NCBI GenBank assembly: GCA_036269075.1
Contig: DATASX010000033.1
Coordinates: 20,819-84,818, forward strand
Direction of reading: 5' to 3'
Length of the DNA: 64,000 bases
From: Sporichthyaceae bacterium
GTDB lineage: Bacteria; Actinomycetota; Actinomycetes; Sporichthyales; Sporichthyaceae
The number at the start of each line of letters is the position of its first letter. The first letter of the stretch is position 1. The notes below the pieces were generated by a model. The model worked only from the letters and a program-made list of their open reading frames with translations, ran no database searches and had not been told where the DNA came from. This document shows positions 34,654 through 42,557 of the stretch, in pieces. The translations under genes and the position numbers were made by a program.

Positions 34654-35046
34654 ATGAGCTGGCTGCGGGTGGTCACCTACCAGTTGCCCACCGACGACAC
34701 TGCCGCCGCGATCGACTCGATCAAGGCGGACACGGCCGAGGTGGTGGCGATCCTGGAGCAGCAGCCCGGGTTCGGCGGCGCGTACTGGGCCGAATCCCCC
34801 GAGGACAACACGGTTTCGGCCGTGTCCCACTGGACCGATCTGGCTGCGATCGAGGCGGCCGACGCGGCGTTGACGAAGATCCGGGCCATGCGCGACGCCT
34901 CCGGCGCGGCAGTCGCCGTCCTCGAGGTCCACCAGGTCGGCCTGTTCGCGGTGCCCGCGATCAGCATGTGGGCGGACGAGCCCGCCGAGGCACCCGGGCC
35001 CCGGCACGCGCTGTCCCGGCTCCAGGGACGGCTCCGGCGTAACTGA
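34654..35046 (+). CDS. Small dimeric alpha/beta-barrel (ABM-like) protein, paralogue 1
   Basis: ATG 34654 has GGAGG nine bases upstream. The 130-residue protein begins MSWLRVVTYQLPTDDTAAAI and has EQQPGFGGAYWAESPEDNTVSAVSHW followed by a helix, the strand-helix pattern of antibiotic-biosynthesis-monooxygenase-like dimeric alpha/beta barrels. No heme or flavin site is evident. It shares PGFxxxYW and the W-x-x-x-x-A-I helix with the next two genes. The C-terminal 25 residues are an extra Arg-rich tail. Its function is unknown. Confidence 0.7.
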   Translation: MSWLRVVTYQLPTDDTAAAIDSIKADTAEVVAILEQQPGFGGAYWAESPEDNTVSAVSHWTDLAAIEAADAALTKIRAMRDASGAAVAVLEVHQVGLFAVPAISMWADEPAEAPGPRHALSRLQGRLRRN

Positions 35047-35094
35047 CCCGACATGTACAGCCAGCCCGCGAACGTTTCATCCGAGGAGACCGCA

Positions 35095-35412
35095 ATGGCC
35101 GAGACCTGGATGCGAGTCGTCATCTACCGCTCGCACAGCACCGAGGAAAGCGCCGGGGCCGAGTACCTGAGGACCAGCACCCGAGACACGCTGCGCCTGC
35201 TCGAGGGCCAGCCCGGCTTCAAACTCGGTTACTGGGGCCACAACCCGAGCGCCGGCGAGATGGCCGCCGTGACCTACTGGGAGAGCCTGGATTCGATCCG
35301 CGCCGCCGGACCGGTGCTCCAGAAGCTGCAGTCCGAGCGTGACCGGCAGGGCATCCGCGTCACCTCGGCCCGCAACATGCGACTGATGTCGCTGTCGCAG
35401 AAGCAGAACTGA
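35095..35412 (+). CDS. Small dimeric alpha/beta-barrel (ABM-like) protein, paralogue 2
   Basis: ATG 35095 is chosen over an upstream ATG (35053) because GAGGAGA lies in front of it. The 105-residue product has WMRVVIYRSHSTEESAGAEY, LLEGQPGFKLGYWGHNPSAGEMAAVTYWES and a final strand NMRLMSLSQKQN. It is a single alpha/beta-barrel unit that would need to dimerise. The motif QPGFxxGYWGH is nearly identical to that in the two-domain paralogue at 35607, suggesting a shared ligand or substrate. The gap to paralogue 1 is 48 bases. Confidence 0.7.
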   Translation: MAETWMRVVIYRSHSTEESAGAEYLRTSTRDTLRLLEGQPGFKLGYWGHNPSAGEMAAVTYWESLDSIRAAGPVLQKLQSERDRQGIRVTSARNMRLMSLSQKQN

Positions 35413-35441
35413 GTTTTCCTAGCGCCGCAACGCGCCCGGAT

Positions 35442-35479
35442 GTGACGGTGAGTCAGCAGATCGTCTGACGCACCGTCAC
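35442..35479. terminator. Double palindrome / hairpin after ABM-like paralogue 2
   Basis: GTGACGGTG at 35442-35450 pairs with CACCGTCAC at 35471-35479, and inside it GTCAG (35452-35456) pairs with CTGAC (35465-35469), giving a stem of about 15 bp with one mismatch and an 8-base loop. It also reads as two adjacent near-copies of the dispersed palindrome. It may terminate transcription of the first two ABM-like genes. Confidence 0.5.
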
Positions 35480-35606
35480 CGTTCGCTTGGGCCCTGTCGT
35501 GTACCCGCTCTCCCGGCTGATGAAACGCCCGGTTACGGGGTAGATCGCGGTCCAGTCGACCCAATAGAAAAAGACATCCGAACTGATCGGCAGGAAGGCT
35601 GCACCC

Positions 35607-36320
35607 ATGGCTGCGACGTGCTTGCGAATCGTCACCTACAACATCGGCGAAGGCAGTGGCACGCCGAGGAAGTACCTGGAGGACAGCCTCCAGGAGGTCA
35701 TCCCGATGCTGCACGGCAAACCTGGTTTCCGCGGTGGGCACTGGGGCCACGACGAGGACGAGACCGTGCTGGCGGCCGTCACCAACTGGGCCTCCCGCGA
35801 GGCCATCGCATCGGCGAACGACTTCCTCACCGATCTGCACGCGCAGCGGTTGGCCCGTGGCCTGAAGGTGTCGCGCGCGGTCAACCTCGAGTTGGTGACC
35901 TCCCCGACCGAGTGGGACGCCGCCGACTGGTCCGCGATCACCAGCCGGGAGGCCTCCAACTGGTTGCGGGTGTTCTTCTACACCGCCGAGGATTCCACGG
36001 ACGAGCGCGTCGCAGGCTACCTGCAGAACTCGACCCACCAGACGCTCAAGCTGCTCAAGAAGCAGTCGGGTTTCCGGGTGGGCTACTGGGGCCGCGACGG
36101 GGTGCAGGGAACGATGGCCGCGATCACCTACTGGGACAGCAAGGAGGCCATCGAAGCCGCGTCCCCGGAACTGGAGCGGCTGCATCAGGCCCGCAAGGAG
36201 CACGGCGTCGCCAGTTCCGGCGTGGTCAACCTGAAGCTGATCCGCACCGAGGTCCGACCCGGCACCCACGCCAAGGGTTGGCTGCCGCTGCCCGAGGCGC
36301 ACGCCCCGGCCCGCGGCTGA
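35607..36320 (+). CDS. Tandem two-domain ABM-like protein, paralogue 3
   Basis: The 237-residue product is an internal duplication of the alpha/beta-barrel unit. Domain 1 (about residues 5-100) has CLRIVTYNIGEG, GKPGFRGGHWGHDEDETVLA and NWASREAIASA. Domain 2 (about 128-225) has WLRVFFYTAEDS, KKQSGFRVGYWGRDGVQGTMA and YWDSKEAIEAA. A single chain could therefore form the pseudo-dimeric barrel that single-domain paralogues form as dimers. There is no tailoring-enzyme or polyketide gene nearby, so an antibiotic role is not supported. The function is unknown. Confidence 0.72.
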   Translation: MAATCLRIVTYNIGEGSGTPRKYLEDSLQEVIPMLHGKPGFRGGHWGHDEDETVLAAVTNWASREAIASANDFLTDLHAQRLARGLKVSRAVNLELVTSPTEWDAADWSAITSREASNWLRVFFYTAEDSTDERVAGYLQNSTHQTLKLLKKQSGFRVGYWGRDGVQGTMAAITYWDSKEAIEAASPELERLHQARKEHGVASSGVVNLKLIRTEVRPGTHAKGWLPLPEAHAPARG

Positions 36321-36504
36321 GGAGGCCGGTGCCCGGGCGAACCGCGATCGTACGAAGATCTGCGTAGGCCGGAGCAGACTGCAGGCTGACGCGCGAACGG
36401 CCCGCCAGGGCGACGCTGCCGGGTATGAACTCAACTGCTGCCCCGGCGAACTGCGTCGCGGGCCTCACCGAGCGCCCCCGCGGCGCGGATCCCGTCCTCG
36501 ATCC

Positions 36505-36567
36505 AGTGGTCTGTCTGGCAAATGAACAGGCGCCGTCTGCGGCGCCGCATTCACCAGACAGACCACT
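36505..36567. repeat. 63-bp inverted-repeat element upstream of the sensor kinase
   Basis: Twenty-base arms (36505-36524 and 36548-36567, starting AGTGGTCTGTCTGG) are inverted copies with two mismatches. The centre contains GGCGCC twice around TCTGC-type bases, so nearly the whole element can fold into one long hairpin. It lies 43 bases before the kinase start. It may be a miniature mobile element, an attenuator or a terminator. Confidence 0.65.
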
Positions 36568-36609
36568 AGGCTGCACCGTGCCCCGTGGATCCAAGCGACG
36601 GGACGTCGC

Positions 36610-37759
36610 ATGAGGTGCTTCGACCAGCGCCCACGCCTGGGGCCTCGCGACGTGATCCCGGCGCTCGCGCTGACCGCGTTCACGCTGGCCGGGACCCACG
36701 GCGCCGCGACCCACATCTCGCACCAGGTCGTCGCGATGAACCCCCTGGGGTACGCCCTCGCCGGTGGGGCCGCGGCGATTCTGCTGCTGCGTCGGATCGC
36801 CCCGGCCGCGACCGTCATCGGTTGCGCGGCGCTGGTCGGGACGTACCTGGCGATCGGGTTCACCTATGGGCCGGTGCTGATCGCGCCGGCGATCGCGGCG
36901 ATCTCCGCGGCCGCCCGCCTGCCGACCGCGCGCTCGGTACGTGCCTGCGCGATCACGATCGGACTGGTCGCGCTGGGCCTGGCGATCCGGCTGGCCCGCG
37001 ACCCGAGTCCGGGCGCGGCGTTCGCGATGGTGCTGGGCAGCGGTTGGCTGATCCTGGCTTGGGCGTTCGGCTCGATGTGGCGCATGCGACGCGAGACTTT
37101 TTTTCCGCGCCCGCCGGGAGGAAGCCGACCGGACGGTCGCGACCGAGCGGCTCCGGATCGCCGCCGAGGTCCACGACGTGGCCGGACACGGACTGGCCGT
37201 GATCGCGATGCAGGCCGGTGTCGCCCTGCATGTCCTGGAGCGCCGGCCGGAGCAGGCCCGCATCGCGCTGGAGGAGATCCGCACCGCCAGCACCCAGGCG
37301 TTGCTGGATCTGCGGGCAACCCTGGACACGATGCGGGACGCGACCGAGGCGCCCCGTCGGCCCGGGCAGTCCGACGTCGGTGACCTGCCGGCGCTGGTCG
37401 ACCGGATCCGACGGGCCGGGCTACCGGTGACGCTGGACCTCCAAGTGGCCGGGGCCACCCTGGCCCCGGCGACCCAGCACGCGGCCTACCGGATCGTCCA
37501 GGAGTCGCTGACCAATGTGCTGCGCCACGCCAACGCCGAGTCGGCCGGGGTGACCGTGCGGATCCAGGGCGAGGCGCTGGAGATCGCGGTGGTCGACGAC
37601 GGGCGGAACCCGACGCACGGCCCGGCGGGCGGCGGGATCTCCGGCATGCGCGAGCGGGCCGCCCGGGCGGGTGGCACGCTCGCGGCGGGTCTACGACCGG
37701 GCGGCGGGTTCGAGGTGCGTGCCGTGCTTCCGGCCCGTCCGGGAGGATCGCACCGATGA
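36610..37759 (+). CDS. NarL-type sensor histidine kinase, frameshifted at a T7 run
   Basis: After correcting one frameshift this is a 382-residue kinase. The N-terminal part (36610 to about 37097) has five or six membrane helices, including VIPALALTAFTLAGTHGAA and ALAGGAAAILLLRRIAPAA. The C-terminal part (from about 37103) holds a HisKA_3 dimerisation domain with ERLRIAAEVHDVAGHGLAVI (phospho-His in EVHDVAGHG) and an ATPase domain with ESLTNVLRHANAES and a GGGISGMRERAARAGG glycine loop. The frame changes by +1 within TTTTTTT at 37098-37104; with six T residues the join reads RRETFFRARREEADRTV. It overlaps its response regulator by four bases. Confidence 0.85.
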
Positions 37760-38415
37760 TCCGGGTGTGCGTCGCCGACGACCAACCGCTGGTCCGCATG
37801 GGCTTGCGGGTGCTGATCGACGACGCGGCGCACATCGAACTGGTGGGGACCGCCGAGGACGGCGACTCCGCACTCGAGTTGATCCGCAGCACCCGCCCGG
37901 ACGTGGCACTGCTCGACATCCGAATGCCCGGGCGCGACGGCCTCGCCGTGCTGGATGAGGTCGTGCGCGACCCGGGCCTGGGCCGAACCCGGGTCGTCAT
38001 GCTGACCACGTTCGCGCTCGACGAGTACGTGTTCGCCGCGCTCGCCGCCGGCGCCAGCGGGTTCCTGGTCAAGGACGCCGACCCGGCCGAGCTGTTGCGG
38101 GCGGTGCGGGTGGTCGCCGAGGGTGGCTGCCTGCTCTCCCCCGCCGTCACCCGCCGCGTGATCGAGGAGTTCGGCACGCGGCGGGCGGCGCCCCGACCGC
38201 ACCCGCAGCTGCACCTGTTGACCACCCGGGAACGCGAGATGGTCGCCTGGGTGGGCACCGGCAGGTCGAACGATGAGATCGCAGCCGCGCTGGTGCCCAG
38301 CCCGGCCACCGTCCGCACGCACGTGGGACGGGCGATGTTGAAGCTCGACGCCCGCGACCGCGCTCAGCTGGTCGTGTTCGCGCTGCAGTCGGGGCTCGCG
38401 CCCGGCACTGTCTGA
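37756..38415 (+). CDS. NarL/LuxR-family response regulator
   Basis: ATG 37756 overlaps the kinase stop (ATGA), so the two are a coupled two-component pair. The 219-residue product has a receiver domain with phospho-acceptor D54 in VALLDIRMPGRDG, the conserved VMLTTFALDEYVFAAL and FLVKDADPAELLRAV (Lys), and a C-terminal LuxR-type helix-turn-helix: LTTREREMVAWVGTGRSNDE then IAAALVPSPATVRTHVGRAM. It should bind DNA as a dimer when phosphorylated. Its targets are unknown. The kinase frameshift, if real, would uncouple this regulator from its membrane sensor. Confidence 0.92.
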   Translation: MIRVCVADDQPLVRMGLRVLIDDAAHIELVGTAEDGDSALELIRSTRPDVALLDIRMPGRDGLAVLDEVVRDPGLGRTRVVMLTTFALDEYVFAALAAGASGFLVKDADPAELLRAVRVVAEGGCLLSPAVTRRVIEEFGTRRAAPRPHPQLHLLTTREREMVAWVGTGRSNDEIAAALVPSPATVRTHVGRAMLKLDARDRAQLVVFALQSGLAPGTV

Positions 38416-38427
38416 CGGGACGTCAGA
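38411..38427. repeat. CTGAC-N5-GTCAG palindrome, copy 6, over a stop codon
   Basis: TCTGAC and GTCAGA flank spacer GGGAC. The TGA of the response-regulator gene lies inside the left arm. The copy lies between convergent genes. Confidence 0.75.
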
Positions 38428-38445
38428 ACACAACTGGGCCGAGGG

Positions 38446-39321
38446 TCAAGCCGCGTAGGACCAGCACGACCACTCGTACTCGTCGACCCAGTTGCCGTGC
38501 ACCACATACCGGTGCCCGTGGTGGTAGATGAAGTCGTCGTCGTCGTAGTCCCGGTGCATTCTCCGGTGCCGCCCGCCCTGCTCGCGCCGGTGCCGACCAC
38601 GCGGCCGGTCGGCCACGTGGTCGCTCCCGTGCTCGGTGGTCGACTCGCCGGCTGCCGGCTTCTCGGTCTGCGCCGGCGCAGGCGCCGGCGCGGCGGGTTG
38701 CTCCGCGGCCGACTGCGTGCTCCCGGCGGCCGGGACTGCGCCGGCCGGAGGCCTCGGCCCGATGAACGGCCCGGCGACCGGGCTCCGGTTCGGGACGGGG
38801 CTGGGGATCGGGCCCCGGGGGGCCGACGGCACCGGTCCGGCGGTCAGCCCGCCCCGCCCGTCGTAGCCGTGCATCTGGGTCGCGGTGCCCGCGGTGTCGT
38901 CCTCCATCTGCAGGCTGGAGCCGTGCCCGAGCACCACGCCGCCCGGGGCGAACGCCAGGGTGTGGCCATGCAGGTCGAGCACGATCGCCTCTCCGGAGGG
39001 CACCTCCAGCGGGGCCGCGCCGGCCGGGGCACTGATGTTGGCCCCCAACGCCACCGTGCGGGACGGAGTGCCGTCGGAGAGGGCGCCGGCCAGTTGCGAC
39101 CAGGTGTCCGCGGTCCCCACCTGGGCATCGGCGGGAGCGGAGCCGAGGTCCAACTGGAGCATGATGCCGGTCAGCCCGAACGCCAGGCCGGTTCCGACGC
39201 CCACGTATCTGCCGCGGACCGGACGCTGGGCACTGTGCCGGGACCGCCGGGCGGCCGGGCGCTTGGGCGTGACGACCGGTCGGGTGCGTTTGTGGCCGGC
39301 TCCTGCGCGGTGCTCGCTCAT
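38446..39321 (-). CDS. Membrane-anchored secreted protein of unknown function
   Basis: The 291-residue product has a basic cytoplasmic start (KRTRPVVTPKRPAARRSRHS), one helix (VGTGLAFGLTGIMLQL), and an outer part. Residues about 70-150 (ALGANISAPAG, AIVLDLHGHTLAFAPGG, SSLQMEDD) resemble strands of a right-handed beta-helix. A Pro/Ala-rich linker follows, then a charged His/Arg/Asp tail with HRDYDDDDFIYHHGHRYVVH and a final aromatic WVDEYEWSCWSYAA. The His/Asp-rich tail could bind metal. The family is not recognised. Confidence 0.65.
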   Translation of the reverse strand: MSEHRAGAGHKRTRPVVTPKRPAARRSRHSAQRPVRGRYVGVGTGLAFGLTGIMLQLDLGSAPADAQVGTADTWSQLAGALSDGTPSRTVALGANISAPAGAAPLEVPSGEAIVLDLHGHTLAFAPGGVVLGHGSSLQMEDDTAGTATQMHGYDGRGGLTAGPVPSAPRGPIPSPVPNRSPVAGPFIGPRPPAGAVPAAGSTQSAAEQPAAPAPAPAQTEKPAAGESTTEHGSDHVADRPRGRHRREQGGRHRRMHRDYDDDDFIYHHGHRYVVHGNWVDEYEWSCWSYAA

Positions 39322-39475
39322 GGGTAACCCCTAGTGCTTCAGGCAGGCCGGCAGGTCCGGGACGCCGCGGTGTCGACGCCCGTACCACGCAGGCCCTCTT
39401 GTGTGCGTGATCCTGCCCCGATCGAGCGTCGCCACCGGGCCGATCCGCTCCCGAATCACCCGGACGGCGTAACAA

Positions 39476-39490
39476 CTGACCGGGCGTCAG
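39476..39490. repeat. CTGAC-N5-GTCAG palindrome, copy 7
   Basis: Perfect arms with spacer CGGGC, 155 bases upstream of the membrane-anchored protein gene and just past the 3' end of the M23-like gene. Confidence 0.7.
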
Positions 39491-39529
39491 GACGCGTGCT
39501 GACCAAAGTTGCGCGTGTGGGTGAACGGT

Positions 39530-40555
39530 TCAGTCCGGCCGGCCGCTGACCCAGTCGCTGTGCCGGGACCATCCGGCGCTGTTGTGGAACCACACCCGCA
39601 GGCGGTACTTGAAGCGGTCACGCAGGTCATGGAACGCGGTGCTGCGCGTCGCGGCGGGCAGGTCGTGCCACCGCTCCTCCCAGGGGTTCTCCCAATGCGA
39701 GGCACTCGGCTCGTAGCGGCCGAACTCGACGCGCAACTGGTCGGTCCCGGGCGGCGCGCTGTTCCACGACGCGGTCAGCGAGTTATCACCCGGCTTCTCC
39801 TGGACGGCGACCGGCGCGGCCGAGGCCGCGGCGTAGGACGGGGCGGAGCAGCCGGCCATCGCCGGCGGGATCAGGGCGTGCTTGGGCAGCAGGTCGATCC
39901 GGCGGATCCCGCCGGGCAGTTCCTCCGGCCACCGCTGTTCCCCGGCCATCGTGCAGGCCATCAGCTCGCCGTCGGCCGAGCCGACCCCCCGGGTGCTGAA
40001 CTCCGCCGACGGGCCCTGCACCCCGCCCCGGCGGACCTGGAAGTCCAGGTAGTTCTCGTCGCAGAAGAGCTTGCTGGCGTCCCCGGTGTTGCCGACCGTG
40101 CCCAGCCGATCGCCGGCCGCCACGTGCTGACCGTCGTGGATCGCGATCACCGACAGGTGGCCGTAGCGCGAGATGATCCCGCCGCCGTGCTCGACCCAGA
40201 CCCAGGTGCCGAAATCGCTGGTGCCACCCGAGCCGCAGACCCGGCCGTGGGCGCTGCCGACGTGCGCGACCCCGGCGCCCATCGCGAACACCCCCGCCTG
40301 CGACGGCGGGTTGCCGTCGCGTTGGCCGGTCGGGATCACGTCCACCCCCCAGAACGGGTGGTGGGTCGGACAGCCCGGGTTGTGCTTCGTGCAGTCCACC
40401 CTGGACTCGACCTGCAGCGGCCACCAGACCGGATCCGAGAACCAGGGACCCGTCGCGGCCGCATTGGCCGCCGGTGCACCGTGGGCCGTGGGCGCCAGGC
40501 CCACACTGGCGGTAGTCGTGGCGAAGACCACCGCAGCACATATTCGCCGTCGCAC
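39530..40555 (-). CDS. Secreted M23-like (LytM) protein lacking the HxH motif, with a fibronectin-like C-terminus
   Basis: GTG 40555 is chosen because it precedes the signal peptide (RRRICAAVVFATTTASVGLA, cleaved near AHGAP). The 341-residue product has a LytM-type fold: HHPFWGVDVIP gives the first His/Asp pair and IISRYGHLSVI matches the core strand. Where active M23 enzymes have H-x-H-F, this protein has NYLDFQV, so two zinc/catalytic histidines are missing. It may be a degenerate LytM that activates an amidase rather than a peptidase. Residues about 250-341 form a fibronectin-III-like domain (LTASWNSAPPGTDQLRVEFG, YRLRVWFHNSAGWS). Confidence 0.75.
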   Translation of the reverse strand: MRRRICAAVVFATTTASVGLAPTAHGAPAANAAATGPWFSDPVWWPLQVESRVDCTKHNPGCPTHHPFWGVDVIPTGQRDGNPPSQAGVFAMGAGVAHVGSAHGRVCGSGGTSDFGTWVWVEHGGGIISRYGHLSVIAIHDGQHVAAGDRLGTVGNTGDASKLFCDENYLDFQVRRGGVQGPSAEFSTRGVGSADGELMACTMAGEQRWPEELPGGIRRIDLLPKHALIPPAMAGCSAPSYAAASAAPVAVQEKPGDNSLTASWNSAPPGTDQLRVEFGRYEPSASHWENPWEERWHDLPAATRSTAFHDLRDRFKYRLRVWFHNSAGWSRHSDWVSGRPD

Positions 40556-40669
40556 CCGCAAACCCCCCGCAAGGCTCAGCACGGATGATGCCTGCGAAGG
40601 TGAGGACAAGTCGCGACGCCACGCCGGCGAGCGACCGAATTGACGCACGGCGGCGGTCGAAGGTGAATT

Positions 40670-40684
40670 CTGACGAAGCGTCAG
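40670..40684. repeat. CTGAC-N5-GTCAG palindrome, copy 8
   Basis: Perfect arms with spacer GAAGC, 115 bases upstream of the M23-like gene start. Confidence 0.75.
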
Positions 40685-40995
40685 GAGTCGGTTCGGGGAA
40701 TCCGAGGCAGCTCCCCGGGCGGAGCGAGCGGGCTTGCCTCGCCCCACCCGAGGACTGCGCTGGGCCCGACCGCCCGCGCGGAGTGAACCTATCAAGTCAT
40801 CTGCGCAATTGCGCAACTGTCAGGGGCGCGGCGTTTCGGCGGGGTACCCGGTCGATCGCCGGCGAATCCGGGGCACCGGGAACCGGCATGGGGCGTCGGC
40901 TGGGGGGTATACCGGGTTGTCGGTCCGATGGCGGGACGCCGGCGAACGCGGCAGTCGACCGCCGGGAGCCTGGCCCGGGACGAGGTGGTGCGCAC

Positions 40996-41149
40996 GTGAG
41001 CGAGCTTGCGAGTGAACCGATGTCACCGTGTCAGCCACCCAGCCGGGCAAAGATGGGCAGAATGGTGCGCCGGTGAGCGAGCTTGCGAGTGAACCGATGT
41101 CACAGTGTCAGCCACCCGGCAGGGCAAAGCTGGGCACGATGGTGCGCTG
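40996..41149. repeat. 77-bp tandem repeat, two full copies plus a partial third
   Basis: Copies at 40996-41072 and 41073-41149 are exactly 77 bases each and differ at only a few positions; a third begins at 41150 with GTGAGC and then diverges. Each starts GTGAGCGAGCTTGCGAGTG and includes GATGTCAC and GTGTCAGCCACCC. The unit lies directly upstream of the STAS gene. Confidence 0.8.
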
Positions 41150-41233
41150 GTGAGCACGCCGGAGCGACGTCGCGGCAGGCGCGAGCACCTGGCGCTGGTT
41201 CAGGTCGAGGGCGCGACCCCGAGGATGTCAGCC

Positions 41234-41584
41234 ATGGACGCTGATCATCGCCGGGAGGAAGTCAGCCCGGCCGACGGCGCCGAACTGCCGATGAGCGTCG
41301 GGCCCCGCGGCGAGCTGCGGCCGGCGGGCCCCATCGACATGGGCAACGCTCGGCTGCTCCACTCGGCCCTGGCCACGGCCCGGACCGACCCGGTCCTGCA
41401 GGTCGACCTGCGCCTGGTCACCTACCTGGACAGTGCTGCGGTCTCCGTGCTTTTCGCGCACGCCCACAAACCCATGCGGATCCTGGTCCGCCCCGGGTCG
41501 GCGGTCGCCAACGTGCTGTCGATCTGCGGATTGTCCCAGGTCGCCCGGGTGGACCTCGTCCCGGTCGTCGGCCCGGTCGAGTGA
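41234..41584 (+). CDS. STAS-domain anti-anti-sigma-like protein
   Basis: ATG 41234 has GAGG nine bases upstream; the frame stays open upstream into the 77-bp repeat, where GTG 41150 is a weaker alternative. The 116-residue product contains GELRPAGPIDMGNARLLHSAL, VLQVDLRLVTYLDSAAVSVLF (D-S-A in place of D-S-x-G) and a final VANVLSICGLSQVARVDLVP. The conserved serine after Asp is kept, so phosphorylation is possible. It is followed 46 bases later by a small helical protein gene. Confidence 0.78.
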   Translation: MDADHRREEVSPADGAELPMSVGPRGELRPAGPIDMGNARLLHSALATARTDPVLQVDLRLVTYLDSAAVSVLFAHAHKPMRILVRPGSAVANVLSICGLSQVARVDLVPVVGPVE

Positions 41585-41630
41585 TCCGGCGCCTCGTCGA
41601 ACCAGACCCCCACGGACACCCGGAGCAGCG

Positions 41631-41891
41631 ATGAACGTCGACCCGCAGGTGATCGCGAACCCGGTGATCGACGACGCCTGGTACCGGAAGGAACTCGACG
41701 GGATCCGCGGCAAGCTGCGCGCGGAGTTCGCGACTCTGAACGCAGCGACCATCGACGCCGCGCTGGAGCTGGCGACGACCCGGGTCGCGGCCCCGGCACG
41801 GATCCCGAACTACCTCCCGGTGCTCGTCGCTCGCGACGCGCGGGACTGGTTGACCGCTCAGCTCGACGAGGTCGCGCGCACCGGCGGCTGA
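41631..41891 (+). CDS. Small three-helix-bundle dimerisation-type protein (DUF3562-like)
   Basis: The 86-residue product starts at ATG 41631 (CGGAG upstream). The sequence ELDGIRGKLRAEFATLNAATIDAAL and RIPNYLPVLVARDARDWLTAQL fits the actinobacterial three-helix-bundle dimerisation domain, in which a helix, a second helix and the motif NYLPVLVxRxAR recur. Such proteins are common, short and of unknown function. It is probably co-transcribed with the STAS gene. Confidence 0.65.
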   Translation: MNVDPQVIANPVIDDAWYRKELDGIRGKLRAEFATLNAATIDAALELATTRVAAPARIPNYLPVLVARDARDWLTAQLDEVARTGG

Positions 41892-42211
41892 CCCGGCCGG
41901 CGCTGCAGTCGCCGGCCAGACCTGCCCCGCGGGCGGCCGTGCCCGTCGGACTCGGGCACGGCACTTGCCGACCACGGGGACTCTTCGCAGCCTGTGAACT
42001 CACCGAGCGGCGGCCCACCGGACTGCCGGAGCTGAATTACCCGCGCCCCGAGCGGCCAAACAACAGCTGCCGGACCGGTCGAGCGAGCCGTGGTGCGGTC
42101 CGAACGGCCGGTTCCGGACCGACCGGACGGAGGATCCGCCCGGCGGGGCGCGGCCCGACTATTCGGTTCAGGACACGCGAATCGGATCGCGCGAAGTCGG
42201 GGGGACTTGTC
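41892..42211. other. Intergenic region
   Basis: About 320 bases with no convincing gene. Frames crossing it lack codon bias. The right end has a GGGGGGA RBS for the next gene; a promoter is presumed but not identified. Confidence 0.4.
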
Positions 42212-42550
42212 ATGGCGATCATGGAGAGCACGGCCGTCGAGCACGGCACCGACGCGGACGCACCGGCCCCGCCGCGGCGGCGCGGCCGTTTCGCCCCGCC
42301 CTGGTCCACCTCGCGCGTCCCGTGGATCGTGACCGGTGCGCTCGGGGTGGCCGCGGTGGTGACCGCACTGCTGGTGTGGTCGCTGGACACGATCGCCGCC
42401 ACCGACAACCAGCAGCGCGGCAGCATCACCCAGTACTGCTTGGACATGGGCGGCAGTTCGGCACAGTGCGGCGACCTGACCCTGCAGCAGTCGGGCAGCA
42501 CGACCGCGGACTCGAGCACCGACTCCTCGACCGACTCGATCGCTTCCTGA
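42212..42550 (+). CDS. Small single-pass membrane protein
   Basis: ATG 42212 follows GGGGGGA. The 112-residue product has a basic Pro-rich N-terminus (PAPPRRRGRFAPPW), one membrane helix (VPWIVTGALGVAAVVTALLVW) and an outer tail containing ITQYCLDMGGSSAQCGDLTL (two cysteines) and a Ser/Thr/Asp-rich end (STTADSSTDSSTDSIAS). The family is not recognised. Its stop codon lies within a near-copy of the dispersed palindrome (42547-42561), facing the CBS gene. Confidence 0.6.
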   Translation: MAIMESTAVEHGTDADAPAPPRRRGRFAPPWSTSRVPWIVTGALGVAAVVTALLVWSLDTIAATDNQQRGSITQYCLDMGGSSAQCGDLTLQQSGSTTADSSTDSSTDSIAS

Positions 42551-42557
42551 GGCCGCG

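Larger units (their letters stand above)
40556..41233. other. Long intergenic region with palindromes and a tandem repeat
   Basis: About 680 bases between the divergent M23-like and STAS genes. It holds a perfect copy of the dispersed palindrome (40670-40684, spacer GAAGC), a 14-bp gapless palindrome TGCGCAATTGCGCA (40802-40815), and the 77-bp tandem repeat at 40996-41149. No convincing gene is present; frames across the repeat begin with a repeated VSELASEP and look accidental. Confidence 0.55.

Noticed and set aside
34654..36320. Antibiotic biosynthetic cluster suggested by ABM-like proteins
   Set aside because: No synthase, carrier protein, tailoring enzyme or exporter is nearby; the fold alone does not imply antibiotic synthesis.
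40996..41149. 77-bp repeats considered as a CRISPR array
   Set aside because: The copies are directly adjacent with no variable spacers, and there are no cas genes.
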